Part shown: positions 8,245 through 17,313 of the stretch, one piece after another
How positions within the stretch are numbered: the first letter of the stretch is position 1
How the letters are laid out: the number at the start of each line of letters is the position of its first letter
NCBI RefSeq assembly: GCF_042684865.1
Contig: NZ_JBHUML010000002.1
Coordinates: forward strand, 1,736,001 to 1,800,000
Origin: Salibacterium lacus
GTDB lineage: Bacteria; Bacillota; Bacilli; Bacillales; Marinococcaceae
DNA length: 64,000 nucleotides
Reading direction: 5' to 3'
Program-made: the position numbers and the translations under genes
The notes under the pieces: model-generated
What the model saw: the letters and a program-made list of their open reading frames with translations, nothing else
Told to the model about the DNA's origin: nothing
Database searches by the model: none

Positions 8245-9162
8245 ATGAACCTGGAACATTTGAGAGCCTTTTATATCCTGGCAGATCACCAAAGTTTTTC
8301 CGAAACAGCAAAAATTCTGCATCTGGCCCAGCCGACAGTCAGCATGCAGATCAAACAACTCGAGCAGGCACTGGAGGCAACCCTGTTTGAACGGACAACA
8401 AAAAGTGTGAAGTTAACACCTTCAGGAGAGATTTTATATAAGTATGCGGATCAGATTTTTTCGCTTGTGAAACAGACGGAAAAAGAACTGGACAGTTTAT
8501 CTGAAACCATTCACGGCGACCTCGATATAGGGGCCAGTCTGACCATAGGAGAACATATTCTTCCTTACGTGCTGGGACAGTTCCGCAAAGAATATCCTAA
8601 TATCCAGATGAAATTAAAAGTGTATAATTCGGAGCAGATTATGGAACATCTGGGCAATGATGATATTGATCTCGGATTTATCGAGTCCACCAAGTCGTAC
8701 CCTGATTATGATCAGCTTGCCTTTTTGGAAGATGAACTGGTTGTGACAACAGGGACTTCGGTTTCTTCCCCTGTCAGTCCGCAGAAACAGACGATCCAGC
8801 CTGAGGAACTGTTTGAATTTCCGATTATTATGAGGGAACCGGGATCGGGGACGAGGCAGGTTGTGGAGCAGCATCTAAGGAATAACGGCCTGCACCCGGA
8901 AAAACTGGATGTCATCATGGAACTCGAGCATACCGAATCAATCAAATCCGCCGTCGAATCCGGCCTTGGTATTATGATTATTTCACGGAATGCCATCCAA
9001 AAAGAGCTCGAACTCGGCACGCTCCGGGAGATTCCGATTAACGGAATCCGTCTCCGCCGATTCTTCTACGCGGTTTACAATAAAGAGAAATTAACGTTGC
9101 CGGGTGAAACCTTTTTATCGTTTATTCAAACGTATTATGTAAATGAAAACTTTCAGTTGTGA
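8245..9162 (+). CDS. LysR-family regulator, CysL/YwfK-like
   Basis: A 305-residue LysR-type regulator. The N-terminal helix-turn-helix contains FSETAKILHLAQPTVSMQIK; the effector domain starts near residue 90 (IGASLTIGEHILPYVLGQF), a pattern seen in the CysL/YwfK-type branch. Targets cannot be read from context because the flanking genes are another LysR gene and transketolase. AAGGAGG lies upstream of the ATG. It converges on tkt and shares the terminator at 9240. Confidence 0.85.
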   Translation: MNLEHLRAFYILADHQSFSETAKILHLAQPTVSMQIKQLEQALEATLFERTTKSVKLTPSGEILYKYADQIFSLVKQTEKELDSLSETIHGDLDIGASLTIGEHILPYVLGQFRKEYPNIQMKLKVYNSEQIMEHLGNDDIDLGFIESTKSYPDYDQLAFLEDELVVTTGTSVSSPVSPQKQTIQPEELFEFPIIMREPGSGTRQVVEQHLRNNGLHPEKLDVIMELEHTESIKSAVESGLGIMIISRNAIQKELELGTLREIPINGIRLRRFFYAVYNKEKLTLPGETFLSFIQTYYVNENFQL

Positions 9163-9239
9163 AACCATTCTATGCTGATCCGGTTAGTGCCTGCAATCAG
9201 ACAGAAAAAAATGTGTTGCTTCAATATGCAGCACAGACA

Positions 9240-9280
9240 GAAAGAAGGGGCTGTCCCTTACCAGGAACGCCCCTTCTTTC
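9240..9280. terminator. Bidirectional terminator between lysR and tkt
   Basis: GAAAGAAGGGG (9240-9250) pairs perfectly with CCCCTTCTTTC (9270-9280). It lies between two convergent genes and has A/T tracts suitable for termination in both directions. Confidence 0.85.
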
Positions 9281-9310
9281 ATCCTTCACCTGCTGGCGAG
9301 GTCATTATTA

Positions 9311-11317
9311 TTACTTAAATACCTGCTTCAACTGCTTCACAACATTTTCCGCTGTAAATCCGTATTTTTCTACGACAGTATCTCCTGGAGCGGACGCACC
9401 GAATGTTTCAATCCCAAACACGTATCCATGATCCCCTGTATACTTGTCCCAGCCGAGTGGGCTTGCCATTTCAAACGCTGCGCGCTTTTTAATTTCCGGT
9501 GGAATGACCGACTTCTTATACTCATCGGTCTGCTGCTCAAACAAGTCCCATGACGGCATACTGACAACATTCGGACGGTATCCTTCTTCTTTGAGCTTAG
9601 CGGCAGCTTCCAGTGCCAGAGCCACTTCGGATCCGGAAGCAAGCAGAACCAGATCGGGACTGTCCGATTGCGAGACGAGATAGGCACCCCTGGACATGCC
9701 TTCTTCCACTTCTTCCAGAGAAAGCGGAAGGGATGGAAGCTTCTGCCTTGAAAAGATTAACGCAGACGGCTGTGATTGATTCGATAACGCTGTTTTCCAG
9801 GCTGCCGCTGTCTCTTTCGCATCAGCCGGACGGAGCACGTTCACATTCGGCATAGCGCGTAACGATGCAACATGTTCCACCGGTTGATGCGTCGGACCAT
9901 CTTCACCTACCGCTATGCTGTCATGGGTGAAGACATAGGTTACCGGGTTTTTCATAATGGCTGACGTCCGGATGGCTGAACGCATGTAATCGGAAAAGGT
10001 CAGGAACGTTCCGCCGTATACATGCAGTCCCCCATGCAGAGCCATTCCGTTTAATGCGGCTCCCATGCCGAACTCTCTTACACCGAACCATATATTTCTT
10101 CCGCTGTAATCGCCTTTTTTCATGTCCTCTTCTGCATCGATCATCGTTTTATTGGAAGAGGCAAGATCAGCAGAACCTCCCACAACGGACCTCAGATGAG
10201 AAGCAAGTGACTGAATCACTTCACCGGAGGCGGCTCTGGTGGCTTTTTTGCCTTCCACCTCCAGCTCTTGAAAAATGGAATCCCATAGGTTTTCACTGAT
10301 CTCGGCATGCCCCTGTTCCCAGCTTTCATACAGCTCCGGATATTTTGTGCGGTATTCCTGCATCATCCGGTTCCACGCTTCTTCTTCTTTTTCAGCTTGT
10401 TGTTGCAGGGAAGACATATGATCCCGAACCGTTTCCGGTACGTAAAACGGCTCTTCCTGTGTCCAGCCGTAGGCTTTCTTAACCTCTTCTATTTCTTCTT
10501 CACCCAATGGAGCGCCGTGGGAAGCGGATGATCCGCCCTTTGTCGGTGCTCCGTAACCGATGACGGTTTTCACTTCAATGAAAGTCGGCTGCAACGTATT
10601 CTCTTTTGCCTGCTCCAGCGCATGTTCGACAGCTTCGGTATCATTGCCGTCTTCCACATAGAGTACCTGCCAGCCGTAACTTTCGAAACGCTTCTGCGCG
10701 TCATCGGAATAAGCTTTCTCGAGATCTCCATCGAGTGAAATATCATTGGAATCATACAGCCAGACGAGCTTTCCTAGTCCAAGGTGACCTGCCAGTGCCG
10801 CAGCTTCATGAGATATTCCTTCCATGAGGTCTCCGTCACTGCAGATCGCGTACGTCCAGTGGTCCACTACAGGAAAATCCGGACGGTTGTATACAGAAGC
10901 CAGATGCCTTTCTGCCAGTGCCATTCCCACGCTCATCGCTATACCCTGTCCAAGCGGACCGGTTGTTGCTTCGATGCCGGGAGTATCACCAACCTCCGGA
11001 TGGCCCGGCGTTTTACTGTCCCACTGCCTGAATGATTTCAAATCATCCATCGTCACGTCATAGCCGAATAGATGCAGCAGGCTGTACTGCAGCATCGAGC
11101 CGTGGCCCGCTGATAAGATGAAACGGTCCCGGTCTTTCCAGGATGGGTTACCGGGGTTCTTTTTGAGAAAACGAGACCACAGCACGTACGCCATCGGAGC
11201 CGCTCCCATCGGCATGCCGGGGTGTCCGGACTGTGCTTTTTCGACACTGTCGATGGAGAGCATCCGGATTGTTTGTATGGTTTCCTGTTCTACATTTTTC
11301 AAAATGGATGATGTCAC
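9311..11317 (-). CDS. tkt: Transketolase
   Basis: A 668-residue full-length transketolase, a thiamine-diphosphate enzyme that moves two-carbon units between ketoses and aldoses in the pentose phosphate pathway. The sequence shows the cofactor-binding GDLMEGISHEAAALAGHL region, the GHGSMLQYSLLHLFGYD segment near the N-terminus, and HDSIAVGEDGPTHQPVEHVA in the pyrimidine domain. The start is GTG at 11317 with GGAG nine bases upstream. It is the last gene of the rpiB-glpX-tkt series and ends at a bidirectional terminator. Its position next to a putative tetrose-phosphate route gives it an obvious acceptor, erythrose-4-phosphate. Confidence 0.93.
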   Translation of the reverse strand: MTSSILKNVEQETIQTIRMLSIDSVEKAQSGHPGMPMGAAPMAYVLWSRFLKKNPGNPSWKDRDRFILSAGHGSMLQYSLLHLFGYDVTMDDLKSFRQWDSKTPGHPEVGDTPGIEATTGPLGQGIAMSVGMALAERHLASVYNRPDFPVVDHWTYAICSDGDLMEGISHEAAALAGHLGLGKLVWLYDSNDISLDGDLEKAYSDDAQKRFESYGWQVLYVEDGNDTEAVEHALEQAKENTLQPTFIEVKTVIGYGAPTKGGSSASHGAPLGEEEIEEVKKAYGWTQEEPFYVPETVRDHMSSLQQQAEKEEEAWNRMMQEYRTKYPELYESWEQGHAEISENLWDSIFQELEVEGKKATRAASGEVIQSLASHLRSVVGGSADLASSNKTMIDAEEDMKKGDYSGRNIWFGVREFGMGAALNGMALHGGLHVYGGTFLTFSDYMRSAIRTSAIMKNPVTYVFTHDSIAVGEDGPTHQPVEHVASLRAMPNVNVLRPADAKETAAAWKTALSNQSQPSALIFSRQKLPSLPLSLEEVEEGMSRGAYLVSQSDSPDLVLLASGSEVALALEAAAKLKEEGYRPNVVSMPSWDLFEQQTDEYKKSVIPPEIKKRAAFEMASPLGWDKYTGDHGYVFGIETFGASAPGDTVVEKYGFTAENVVKQLKQVFK

Positions 11318-11358
11318 GTAACGATTCTCCTTTCTATGATTAATTTGTGAAACCGAGA

Positions 11359-12315
11359 TTACAACGCATTTCCGGAAAGCTGTGATTTTACATGGACGGA
11401 CTCAACGACGTGGTACTGCCGGTCCACTGCCAGGAAAGTGTGGGACTGCAGCATCTCTTCATTGATTGACTTGACACCTTTTAACAGCGGGCCGTCTGTA
11501 ATTCCGGTTGCGGCAAAAAAGCACTGATCCGTGGAAACGATATCATCAAGCGTCAAATAACGGTCCGGATCGGCGATTCCCATATCCCGGCAGCGGTTAT
11601 ACTGTTCTTTGTCTGCAGGCCGCAGTCTTCCCTGAAAATCACCGCCCAGGCTTCTCATCGCAACAGCTGCAATCACGCCCTCTGGTGCTCCGCCTGTTCC
11701 AACAAGCATATCAACGTCTTTTCCCTCTACTGCTGTGGCAACGATGCCGGTAATATCCACATCCGAAAATAACGTGACGCTGGCTCCCATGCGCTGGATG
11801 GCCTGAATCAGGGACTGATGCCGTTCTCGATCCTGCACCAGCACATTCAATTGGGAAATGGATTTTCCGAGTGCTTCTGAAACCGCTGTTACGTTTGCTT
11901 CTATAGAAGCACTTACATCTATTCTGCCTTTGGCTTTCGGGCCTACGGCTATTTTATCCATGTACATATCCGGAGCATGCAGCAAACATCCGCGCTCGGC
12001 AGCGGCTAATACAGCTATGGCATTTCCCTGCCCTTTTGATACAAGCGTCGTTCCATCAATGGGGTCTACTGCAATATCGACTGTGGGATCCTCAGATGCT
12101 CCAAGTTCTTCCCCGATATAAAGCATCGGAGCATTGTCCATTTCTCCTTCTCCGATCACCACTCTTGAATGGGCATTCAGTGAATGAAGCGTTCCCCTCA
12201 TCGCTTCAGTAGCTTTATGATCGGCAAGTATTTTGTCGCCTTTGCCAATGTAGGGAAAAACAGAGATAGCTGCTTCCTGGGTGACGTTTAAAAACGACAT
12301 CGCTAACGACTGCAT
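11359..12315 (-). CDS. glpX: Class II fructose-1,6-bisphosphatase (GlpX)
   Basis: A 318-residue class II fructose bisphosphatase of the lithium-sensitive phosphatase fold. Metal and substrate motifs are visible: VIGEGEMDNAPM, VDPIDGTTLVSKGQ and GTGGAPEGVIAAVAM. Members of this class often also hydrolyse sedoheptulose-1,7-bisphosphate, which would be meaningful here next to transketolase and a putative erythrose-4-phosphate source; that activity is inference. I chose ATG 12315 because GGAGGGGTTGG stands directly upstream and the length then matches the family. A longer frame to 12417 overlaps rpiB and lacks a site. Confidence 0.9.
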   Translation of the reverse strand: MQSLAMSFLNVTQEAAISVFPYIGKGDKILADHKATEAMRGTLHSLNAHSRVVIGEGEMDNAPMLYIGEELGASEDPTVDIAVDPIDGTTLVSKGQGNAIAVLAAAERGCLLHAPDMYMDKIAVGPKAKGRIDVSASIEANVTAVSEALGKSISQLNVLVQDRERHQSLIQAIQRMGASVTLFSDVDITGIVATAVEGKDVDMLVGTGGAPEGVIAAVAMRSLGGDFQGRLRPADKEQYNRCRDMGIADPDRYLTLDDIVSTDQCFFAATGITDGPLLKGVKSINEEMLQSHTFLAVDRQYHVVESVHVKSQLSGNAL

Positions 12316-12397
12316 CCAACCCCTCCTTTTTTGAAAAAGAATAACCGTCAGGCTATCCCAACGGTTATGACAACCACTAAGAGATACAACGAGTACT

Positions 12398-12856
12398 CTA
12401 TTGTGCCTTCGCTCCATATTCTTCTTCTTTATCTATGATCTTCTGTACTTTCCGGCCGGAGCTTCCTCCGTTGAATGTAACACCAAGATAACTTTCGACA
12501 ACTTTCTTTGCGACTTCCGGCCCGATAATCTGGGCGCCCATGGTCAGGATCTGTGCGTCGTTACTTAACTGTGCTCTTTCTGCGGAATACGTATCATGAC
12601 AGAGAGCAGCCCGGATGCCCGGTACTTTGCCGGCCGATATCGCAACCCCAATGCCCGTGCCGCAGATTAGAATGCCGCGGTCTGCTTTTTCCGCTGAAAT
12701 ATCCTCGGCAACATCAAACGCCACATCGGGATAATCCACCGCCTCGCAACTGTAGCACCCGTAGTCTTCCACCTCATGGCCCAGTTCCTGAATATATTGC
12801 TTCACGTCTTCTTTTAAATAAAATGCATTATGATCGCTTCCGATTGCTACCTTCAT
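12398..12856 (-). CDS. rpiB: RpiB/LacAB-family sugar-phosphate isomerase
   Basis: A 152-residue RpiB-type isomerase. The start MKVAIGSDHNAFYLKE is the family N-terminus, the catalytic cysteine lies in ILICGTGIGVAIS, and the ring-opening histidine region is ALCHDTYSAERAQLSND. It may be ordinary ribose-5-phosphate isomerase B. In tetritol pathways of other bacteria, however, RpiB paralogues interconvert D-erythrulose-4-phosphate and erythrose-4-phosphate, and the surrounding genes favour that role. ATG 12856 is preceded by GAGAGGGG and by a strong promoter at 12888-12916. Confidence 0.85.
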   Translation of the reverse strand: MKVAIGSDHNAFYLKEDVKQYIQELGHEVEDYGCYSCEAVDYPDVAFDVAEDISAEKADRGILICGTGIGVAISAGKVPGIRAALCHDTYSAERAQLSNDAQILTMGAQIIGPEVAKKVVESYLGVTFNGGSSGRKVQKIIDKEEEYGAKAQ

Positions 12857-12887
12857 TTTTTTATTCCCCTCTCTTTTATTTAATTTC

Positions 12888-12916
12888 ATTTTATATTTAT
12901 AATTTTCGTTTGTCAA
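12888..12916 (-). promoter_or_regulatory. SigmaA promoter for rpiB-glpX-tkt
   Basis: On the minus strand TTGACA (12911-12916) and TAAAAT (12888-12893) are separated by exactly 17 bp. This allows rpiB, glpX and tkt to be transcribed separately from the upstream TRAP genes. The inverted pair TTTTCA/TGAAAA lies just upstream (12933-12946) and could be an operator. Confidence 0.8.
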
Positions 12917-12943
12917 TTAATACTTTCGTTTATTTTCAAATGA

Positions 12944-12971
12944 AAACCTCTTTGTGTTTCAAAAGAGGTTT
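12944..12971 (-). terminator. Hairpin at the end of the TRAP permease gene
   Basis: A 10-bp perfect stem AAACCTCTTT (12944-12953) / AAAGAGGTTT (12962-12971) overlaps the dctM stop. On the minus strand it is followed by TTTTCATTTG, a weak T-tract, so it probably attenuates rather than fully blocks read-through into rpiB. Confidence 0.6.
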
Positions 12972-14244
12972 ATTCCGACAGGAGGAAAAGGGAGAGTTCT
13001 GGTATGACAACAATGATGAATAAACTAAGCAGCATCGCAAAGAAAAATGGAATAACCGCGCGTGATATCACTCCGATACTGAGACCCGTTATGCCGGAAC
13101 CGACAAACAGGTTCACACCCAGCGGCGGCGTTATAAATCCGATAGACAAATTGGTAATCATCAGGACACCAAAATGAATAGGGTGGATACCAAGCTGCGT
13201 TATAACCGGGAACAGAATCGGCGTCAAGATGACAATAGCCGCCACGGTGTCCATAAACATTCCTACTATCAATAGTAGAACGCATATCAGAAGGATAATA
13301 ATGATAGAATTGGAAGAAATATTTGTTAAAAATGCGGCGACCTTATTCGGTATCTGTTCCAAGGTTAATATCTGCCCAAAGGCCGTAGCCGCTGCAATAA
13401 CGATAATGATGGTGGCACTGGTTAGTGATGCTTTCGTGATAATTCCCGGCAGATCTTTAATCCGGAGCTCACGATAGACAAACATGCTTACAAACCATGC
13501 GTATACCACCGCAATGATGGCTGCTTCGGTGGGTGTGAAAACCCCGCTGTAAATACCCCCGAGTATAATAATGGGAGTCAGCAGTGCCCATTTTGCCCGA
13601 TTCACATGAATGAGGAGTTTCTTGAAAGAAAACGTTTCTCCAAGTCCTCTGTACCCATTCTTTTTGGAATAAATATAACACCATGCGACAAGCATTCCAC
13701 CTACAAAAATCCCTGGTATAATACCCGCTAAAAACATATCTCCTACCGACACACCAGCTGATACCCCGTACATAATCATCGGGATACTCGGCGGAATAAT
13801 AATGCCAAGTGAACCGGCGGATACTACCACCGCGGTAGAGAACTTTTTGTCATAACCTTCTTCGATCATAGTGGGTATCATTAAGCCTCCGACAGCTGCT
13901 ACTGTCGCCGGCCCGGATCCTGAAATAGCCGCGAAAAACATGGAAGTAAGAACAGCTACAACGGCCATACCGCCGGTAATGTTACCAACCAGTACTTTAC
14001 CGAGATCCATCAGACGCCTGGATATCCCGCCGCCGCTCATCAACTCTCCGGCTAAGATAAAAAACGGGACGGCCAGCAGCGGAAATGAATCAACAGAGGT
14101 GACCAGGTCACGAAACAGAGAGTCTGCTGAAATCGGCGGTATGAATAACACGGTAATAAAGGAAGCCAAGCCAAGGGCTATACCAATAGGTACGGTAAGT
14201 ATGAGTAATAAGGCAAGTACTCCAAATAAAATTAGTGATGTCAT
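12970..14244 (-). CDS. TRAP transporter large permease (DctM family)
   Basis: A 424-residue polytopic membrane protein of the DctM/SiaM type, the ion-coupled channel subunit of a TRAP transporter. About twelve hydrophobic helices run the full length. Family signatures visible include FFILAGELMSGGGISRRL, ISGSGPATVAAVGG and the C-terminal GFITPPLGVNLFVG. The gene overlaps dctQ by 4 bp (ATGA), as usual for TRAP operons. Substrate specificity lies mainly with the binding protein; the neighbours suggest a tetritol, tetrulose or related polyol. Confidence 0.92.
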   Translation of the reverse strand: MTSLILFGVLALLLILTVPIGIALGLASFITVLFIPPISADSLFRDLVTSVDSFPLLAVPFFILAGELMSGGGISRRLMDLGKVLVGNITGGMAVVAVLTSMFFAAISGSGPATVAAVGGLMIPTMIEEGYDKKFSTAVVVSAGSLGIIIPPSIPMIMYGVSAGVSVGDMFLAGIIPGIFVGGMLVAWCYIYSKKNGYRGLGETFSFKKLLIHVNRAKWALLTPIIILGGIYSGVFTPTEAAIIAVVYAWFVSMFVYRELRIKDLPGIITKASLTSATIIIVIAAATAFGQILTLEQIPNKVAAFLTNISSNSIIIILLICVLLLIVGMFMDTVAAIVILTPILFPVITQLGIHPIHFGVLMITNLSIGFITPPLGVNLFVGSGITGLSIGVISRAVIPFFFAMLLSLFIIVVIPELSLFLLSE

Positions 14245-14726
14245 TCTTCATCAACCTCGTTCGTGTGTCTTGGCGATAGAACCTTCCATTGATCCTGTAT
14301 AATTCTGATGCTTGTAAGTGTAAAGCCGACAAGGGTCGACGCATACACCCACGCATAGGAAATGTTTAATCCAGGTGTTGTCCGTGCAACCGAGTCCATC
14401 GTATTGAATCCGTAGTACACAGCAGCAACGGAAAAAACAAGAAAAAGCACATTAGATATTGTACGTATTACAAGTTTTCCTTTTCTTTTAAAAACCATCG
14501 ACAACGTGTCGATTTTCAGATGCTTATTATTTTTCACCGCGTAGCTCACTCCGATAAATACCGACCAGATAAATAAATAACGGGCCAGCTCCTCTGTCCA
14601 CGGAAGTGAGTTGCTGAAAACATAGCGCATGACGATTTGAAAGAAAAGAGTAAAAACAATCGTTACTGTCGTAATAATTAACAAATACTCTTCGATGTAT
14701 CTATCCAGAAAACGAAGGATTTTCAT
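14241..14726 (-). CDS. TRAP transporter small permease (DctQ family)
   Basis: A 161-residue protein with four hydrophobic helices, matching the DctQ small subunit. MRYVFSNSLPWTEELARYLF near residue 35 is the typical conserved segment. It pairs with the large permease encoded immediately downstream (4-bp overlap) and with the lipoprotein binding protein upstream (76-bp gap). Confidence 0.9.
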   Translation of the reverse strand: MKILRFLDRYIEEYLLIITTVTIVFTLFFQIVMRYVFSNSLPWTEELARYLFIWSVFIGVSYAVKNNKHLKIDTLSMVFKRKGKLVIRTISNVLFLVFSVAAVYYGFNTMDSVARTTPGLNISYAWVYASTLVGFTLTSIRIIQDQWKVLSPRHTNEVDEE

Positions 14727-14802
14727 ATTTATCCCTTACTTTCTCCCTTAAGGATATTAGGAATCGGGAGAGGAGAAGAGTTTTCTCTTCTCCCGGCATG
14801 TC

Positions 14803-15849
14803 CTACCTGGCGTCTTCTACAGCCTGCTGCAGTTCTTCCATAAATTCAGCTCCGTATACGTCTTCATACTTGTCGTACACTGACTGTGTTGCTTCTCTAA
14901 ATGGTTCTTTTTCCGGTTCATTAATTTCCATCCCCTGTTCTTCCAGGTCAGTCAAGAGCTGTTCTTCATTCTCCTGATTGGCATCACGGTGATACTGACT
15001 GGCATCGCTGGCTGCCTGCTGCACTACTTCCTGCTGATCACCGGAAAGAGACTGCCAGAACTCATCAGAAATAGCCAGTGGCAGCGCATTGTACTGATGG
15101 CCGGTCAGGGAAAGATAGTCCTGCACTTCATAAAAACTGGCTGCATGAATATTAGCAAGAGGGTTTTCCTGTCCATCTACTGTGCCCTGCTGCAGTCCCA
15201 GATACAATTCGCCGAATGCCATTGGAGTGGCGTTGGCTCCGAGCGCATCAAGAGTGTCAATCGATACGTCAGCTTCCGGTGTACGGATACTTAATCCATC
15301 AAGGTCATCCGGGCTTTCAATCGGATGCTGACTGTTTGTAATATGACGGATACCATTCTCAAAGTAGCTTAAGATGCGGATATTATCTTCCAGCAATGGT
15401 TCTGCTACACGATCTCCCATCGGACCATCGAGAACTTCCCAGGCGTGTTCATATCCATCAAAAAGATAAGGCAGTGCTGTCGCTCCAATAAGATCATTAT
15501 ATTGGGTGTAAATGCCAGCACCGGCAAGCGCCATATCCAGATCATTCAGAGATATGTTTTCAATCATCTCTGATTCGCTTCCAACCTGCTCATTCGGATA
15601 GACTTCGACTGTAAGAGAGTCGGAATTTTCTTCGACTATACTTTTGAATTCCATAACCGCCTCGTGTCTCAAATTGGATTCAGCAGCGCCGTGACCAAAC
15701 TCAATGGTTACTGACTCTTCCGAGTTTCCCCCTTCACTGCCGCCGCTTGTTTCTCCTGATTCTCCGGATTCACTGCCACCCGAACATCCGGCGGCAAATG
15801 TCAGACCTACAGCTGCTGCAATACCTGCGTATAATCTATTTTTTTTCAT
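14803..15849 (-). CDS. TRAP transporter substrate-binding lipoprotein (DctP family)
   Basis: A 348-residue solute-binding protein. The signal peptide ends in a lipobox (AAGCSGGSE), so the protein is a membrane-anchored lipoprotein with a Ser/Gly/Glu-rich linker to about residue 45. The DctP fold follows: FGHGAAESNLRHEAV, YPNEQVGSESEM, the conserved arginine in SPDDLDGLSIRTPEAD, and LQQGTVDGQENPL. It captures the ligand outside the membrane and delivers it to DctQM. The ligand is unknown; the downstream enzymes suggest a C4 polyol or ketose. GGGAGA precedes the start. Confidence 0.9.
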   Translation of the reverse strand: MKKNRLYAGIAAAVGLTFAAGCSGGSESGESGETSGGSEGGNSEESVTIEFGHGAAESNLRHEAVMEFKSIVEENSDSLTVEVYPNEQVGSESEMIENISLNDLDMALAGAGIYTQYNDLIGATALPYLFDGYEHAWEVLDGPMGDRVAEPLLEDNIRILSYFENGIRHITNSQHPIESPDDLDGLSIRTPEADVSIDTLDALGANATPMAFGELYLGLQQGTVDGQENPLANIHAASFYEVQDYLSLTGHQYNALPLAISDEFWQSLSGDQQEVVQQAASDASQYHRDANQENEEQLLTDLEEQGMEINEPEKEPFREATQSVYDKYEDVYGAEFMEELQQAVEDAR

Positions 15850-15882
15850 TATTAATGTCTCCCCTTTTTTACTGAATAATCG

Positions 15883-16647
15883 TTAGATACTCTTTAGAAT
15901 AGTTTCAAATGAGGATAAGTCCCAAGCCGCTCTTCCAATAAACAAGCCGTCCACTTCATTTACATGCAAGTACTCCTTAAAGTTCTGTTGATTCACACTC
16001 CCTCCATAAAGTAATGGAATGTCTGCTGCCGCACTGCCGAATTGTTCTCTCAATTTCTCCCGGATAAATTGGTGGGATTCTTCCACATGTTCCGGTGTTG
16101 CCGGCTTTCCATGCTCACCGATGGACCACACCGGCTCATAAGCAATCCAGACTCGTTGAACCTCATCATAAGAAAGCCCTTCCAAAGAAATTTTCAATTG
16201 AGCGCTCAATTTTTCCCGGCCCACCCCCTTTTCTTTTTCATCAAGGGTTTCTCCGATGCAGATTAAAGGGGTCATGTTATAGGAAAGAGCTGCTTCAGCC
16301 TTCTTCTGTACAGCATCGTCTGTTTCATTAAACAGCTGTCTCCGTTCCGAATGACCCAGCTCTACCATATCCACGCCTATCTCCTCCAGCATAACCGGGG
16401 AAATTTCTCCGGTATAAGGTCCGTACGGCTCGGCATGCATATTCTGTGCTCCCAGTTTAATATCTGCTCCTTCCAACTCCTGTTGCAGCGGATGCAGTGA
16501 TGTAAAAGGAGGAATAATAAATAATTCGATACGGTCGGAAATGTCTGCACGGATCTGCTTCAGCTTCCGGCAGTACTCCCTTCCTTCTTTAATCGTTTTA
16601 TGCATTTTCCAGTTTGTCCCGATGTAAACTTTCTGATTATCCTTCAT
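15883..16647 (-). CDS. Triosephosphate-isomerase paralogue, EryH/LerI-like
   Basis: A 254-residue TIM-barrel protein. The TIM catalytic lysine (TNWKMHK), histidine (ELGHSERR) and glutamate (AYEPVWSIG) are all present. The segment after the lysine (MHKT rather than MN) and loop 6 (SIGEHGKPAT rather than AIGTGKTAT) depart from glycolytic TIM and resemble EryH-type enzymes that isomerise L-erythrulose-1-phosphate to D-erythrulose-4-phosphate. It overlaps dhaL by 11 bp. Together these favour a tetrulose-phosphate isomerase rather than a second glycolytic TIM; the assignment is by motif and context. Confidence 0.75.
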   Translation of the reverse strand: MKDNQKVYIGTNWKMHKTIKEGREYCRKLKQIRADISDRIELFIIPPFTSLHPLQQELEGADIKLGAQNMHAEPYGPYTGEISPVMLEEIGVDMVELGHSERRQLFNETDDAVQKKAEAALSYNMTPLICIGETLDEKEKGVGREKLSAQLKISLEGLSYDEVQRVWIAYEPVWSIGEHGKPATPEHVEESHQFIREKLREQFGSAAADIPLLYGGSVNQQNFKEYLHVNEVDGLFIGRAAWDLSSFETILKSI

Positions 16648-17296
16648 GCTGTTCGACCCATTCCCTCATGCTTTTGAAGATCAGCCACACCGACGTAGCA
16701 CCGGCATCCTGGTATCCTTTCGTGCGGTCCCCCAATGTTTTCGCGCGGCCGTGCTTGGCAGTAATCTGTTTCGTCTCCTCTACCCCGTTCCACGCTGCTT
16801 CTTCTGCATGCTTGAGAACCACTGCCAGTGTCAATTCCTTAGAGGAATCCGCTTCCAGGGACTGTACTGCCGGATCCAACGCATCGATCATCGTTTTATC
16901 ACCGACATCAGCCTTTCCTCTTTTTTTCACAGAATCGAGCGAACCTCTGAAAATCTCTGACAGTCCGGTATGATCAATAGAAGATTTGGATTCCAGCTGC
17001 TTCACGCCGTCACTGAACATCGTGCCGAAAATGATCCCGGATGCTCCTCCCATTGATTTCATCATCTCCATGCCGGTTGTTTTAAAGACATCATTTACTG
17101 TTTCAAATTCAGACTCCTGTAGTTTTTTCGTAAACGCTTCCGCTCCGGTGGCCATGCCTGTTCCATGATCCCCATCACCAATTTCAGCGTCGATTTCTCC
17201 CAGATAGTCTTTGGAGGCGGTAATGTTTTCACCGACGTAAAGCAGCATTTGTTTCACATCATCAACACTTAAATGATTCATTGTCTGCTTTTCCAT
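16637..17296 (-). CDS. DhaL-type kinase nucleotide-binding subunit
   Basis: A 219-residue DhaL-domain protein. It carries the magnesium/nucleotide motif EIDAEIGDGDHGTGMATG (residues 28-45), the GGASGIIFGTMF loop and a C-terminal DRTKGYQDAGATS segment. In dihydroxyacetone kinases this subunit binds ADP or ATP and phosphorylates the ketose held by DhaK. No DhaM phosphotransferase subunit is encoded nearby, so the pair may be ATP-dependent, as are the related erythrulose kinases. The gene lies 17 bp downstream of dhaK. Confidence 0.85.
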   Translation of the reverse strand: MEKQTMNHLSVDDVKQMLLYVGENITASKDYLGEIDAEIGDGDHGTGMATGAEAFTKKLQESEFETVNDVFKTTGMEMMKSMGGASGIIFGTMFSDGVKQLESKSSIDHTGLSEIFRGSLDSVKKRGKADVGDKTMIDALDPAVQSLEADSSKELTLAVVLKHAEEAAWNGVEETKQITAKHGRAKTLGDRTKGYQDAGATSVWLIFKSMREWVEQHEG

Positions 17297-17313
17297 GTTT
17301 TCACTCCATTCCT

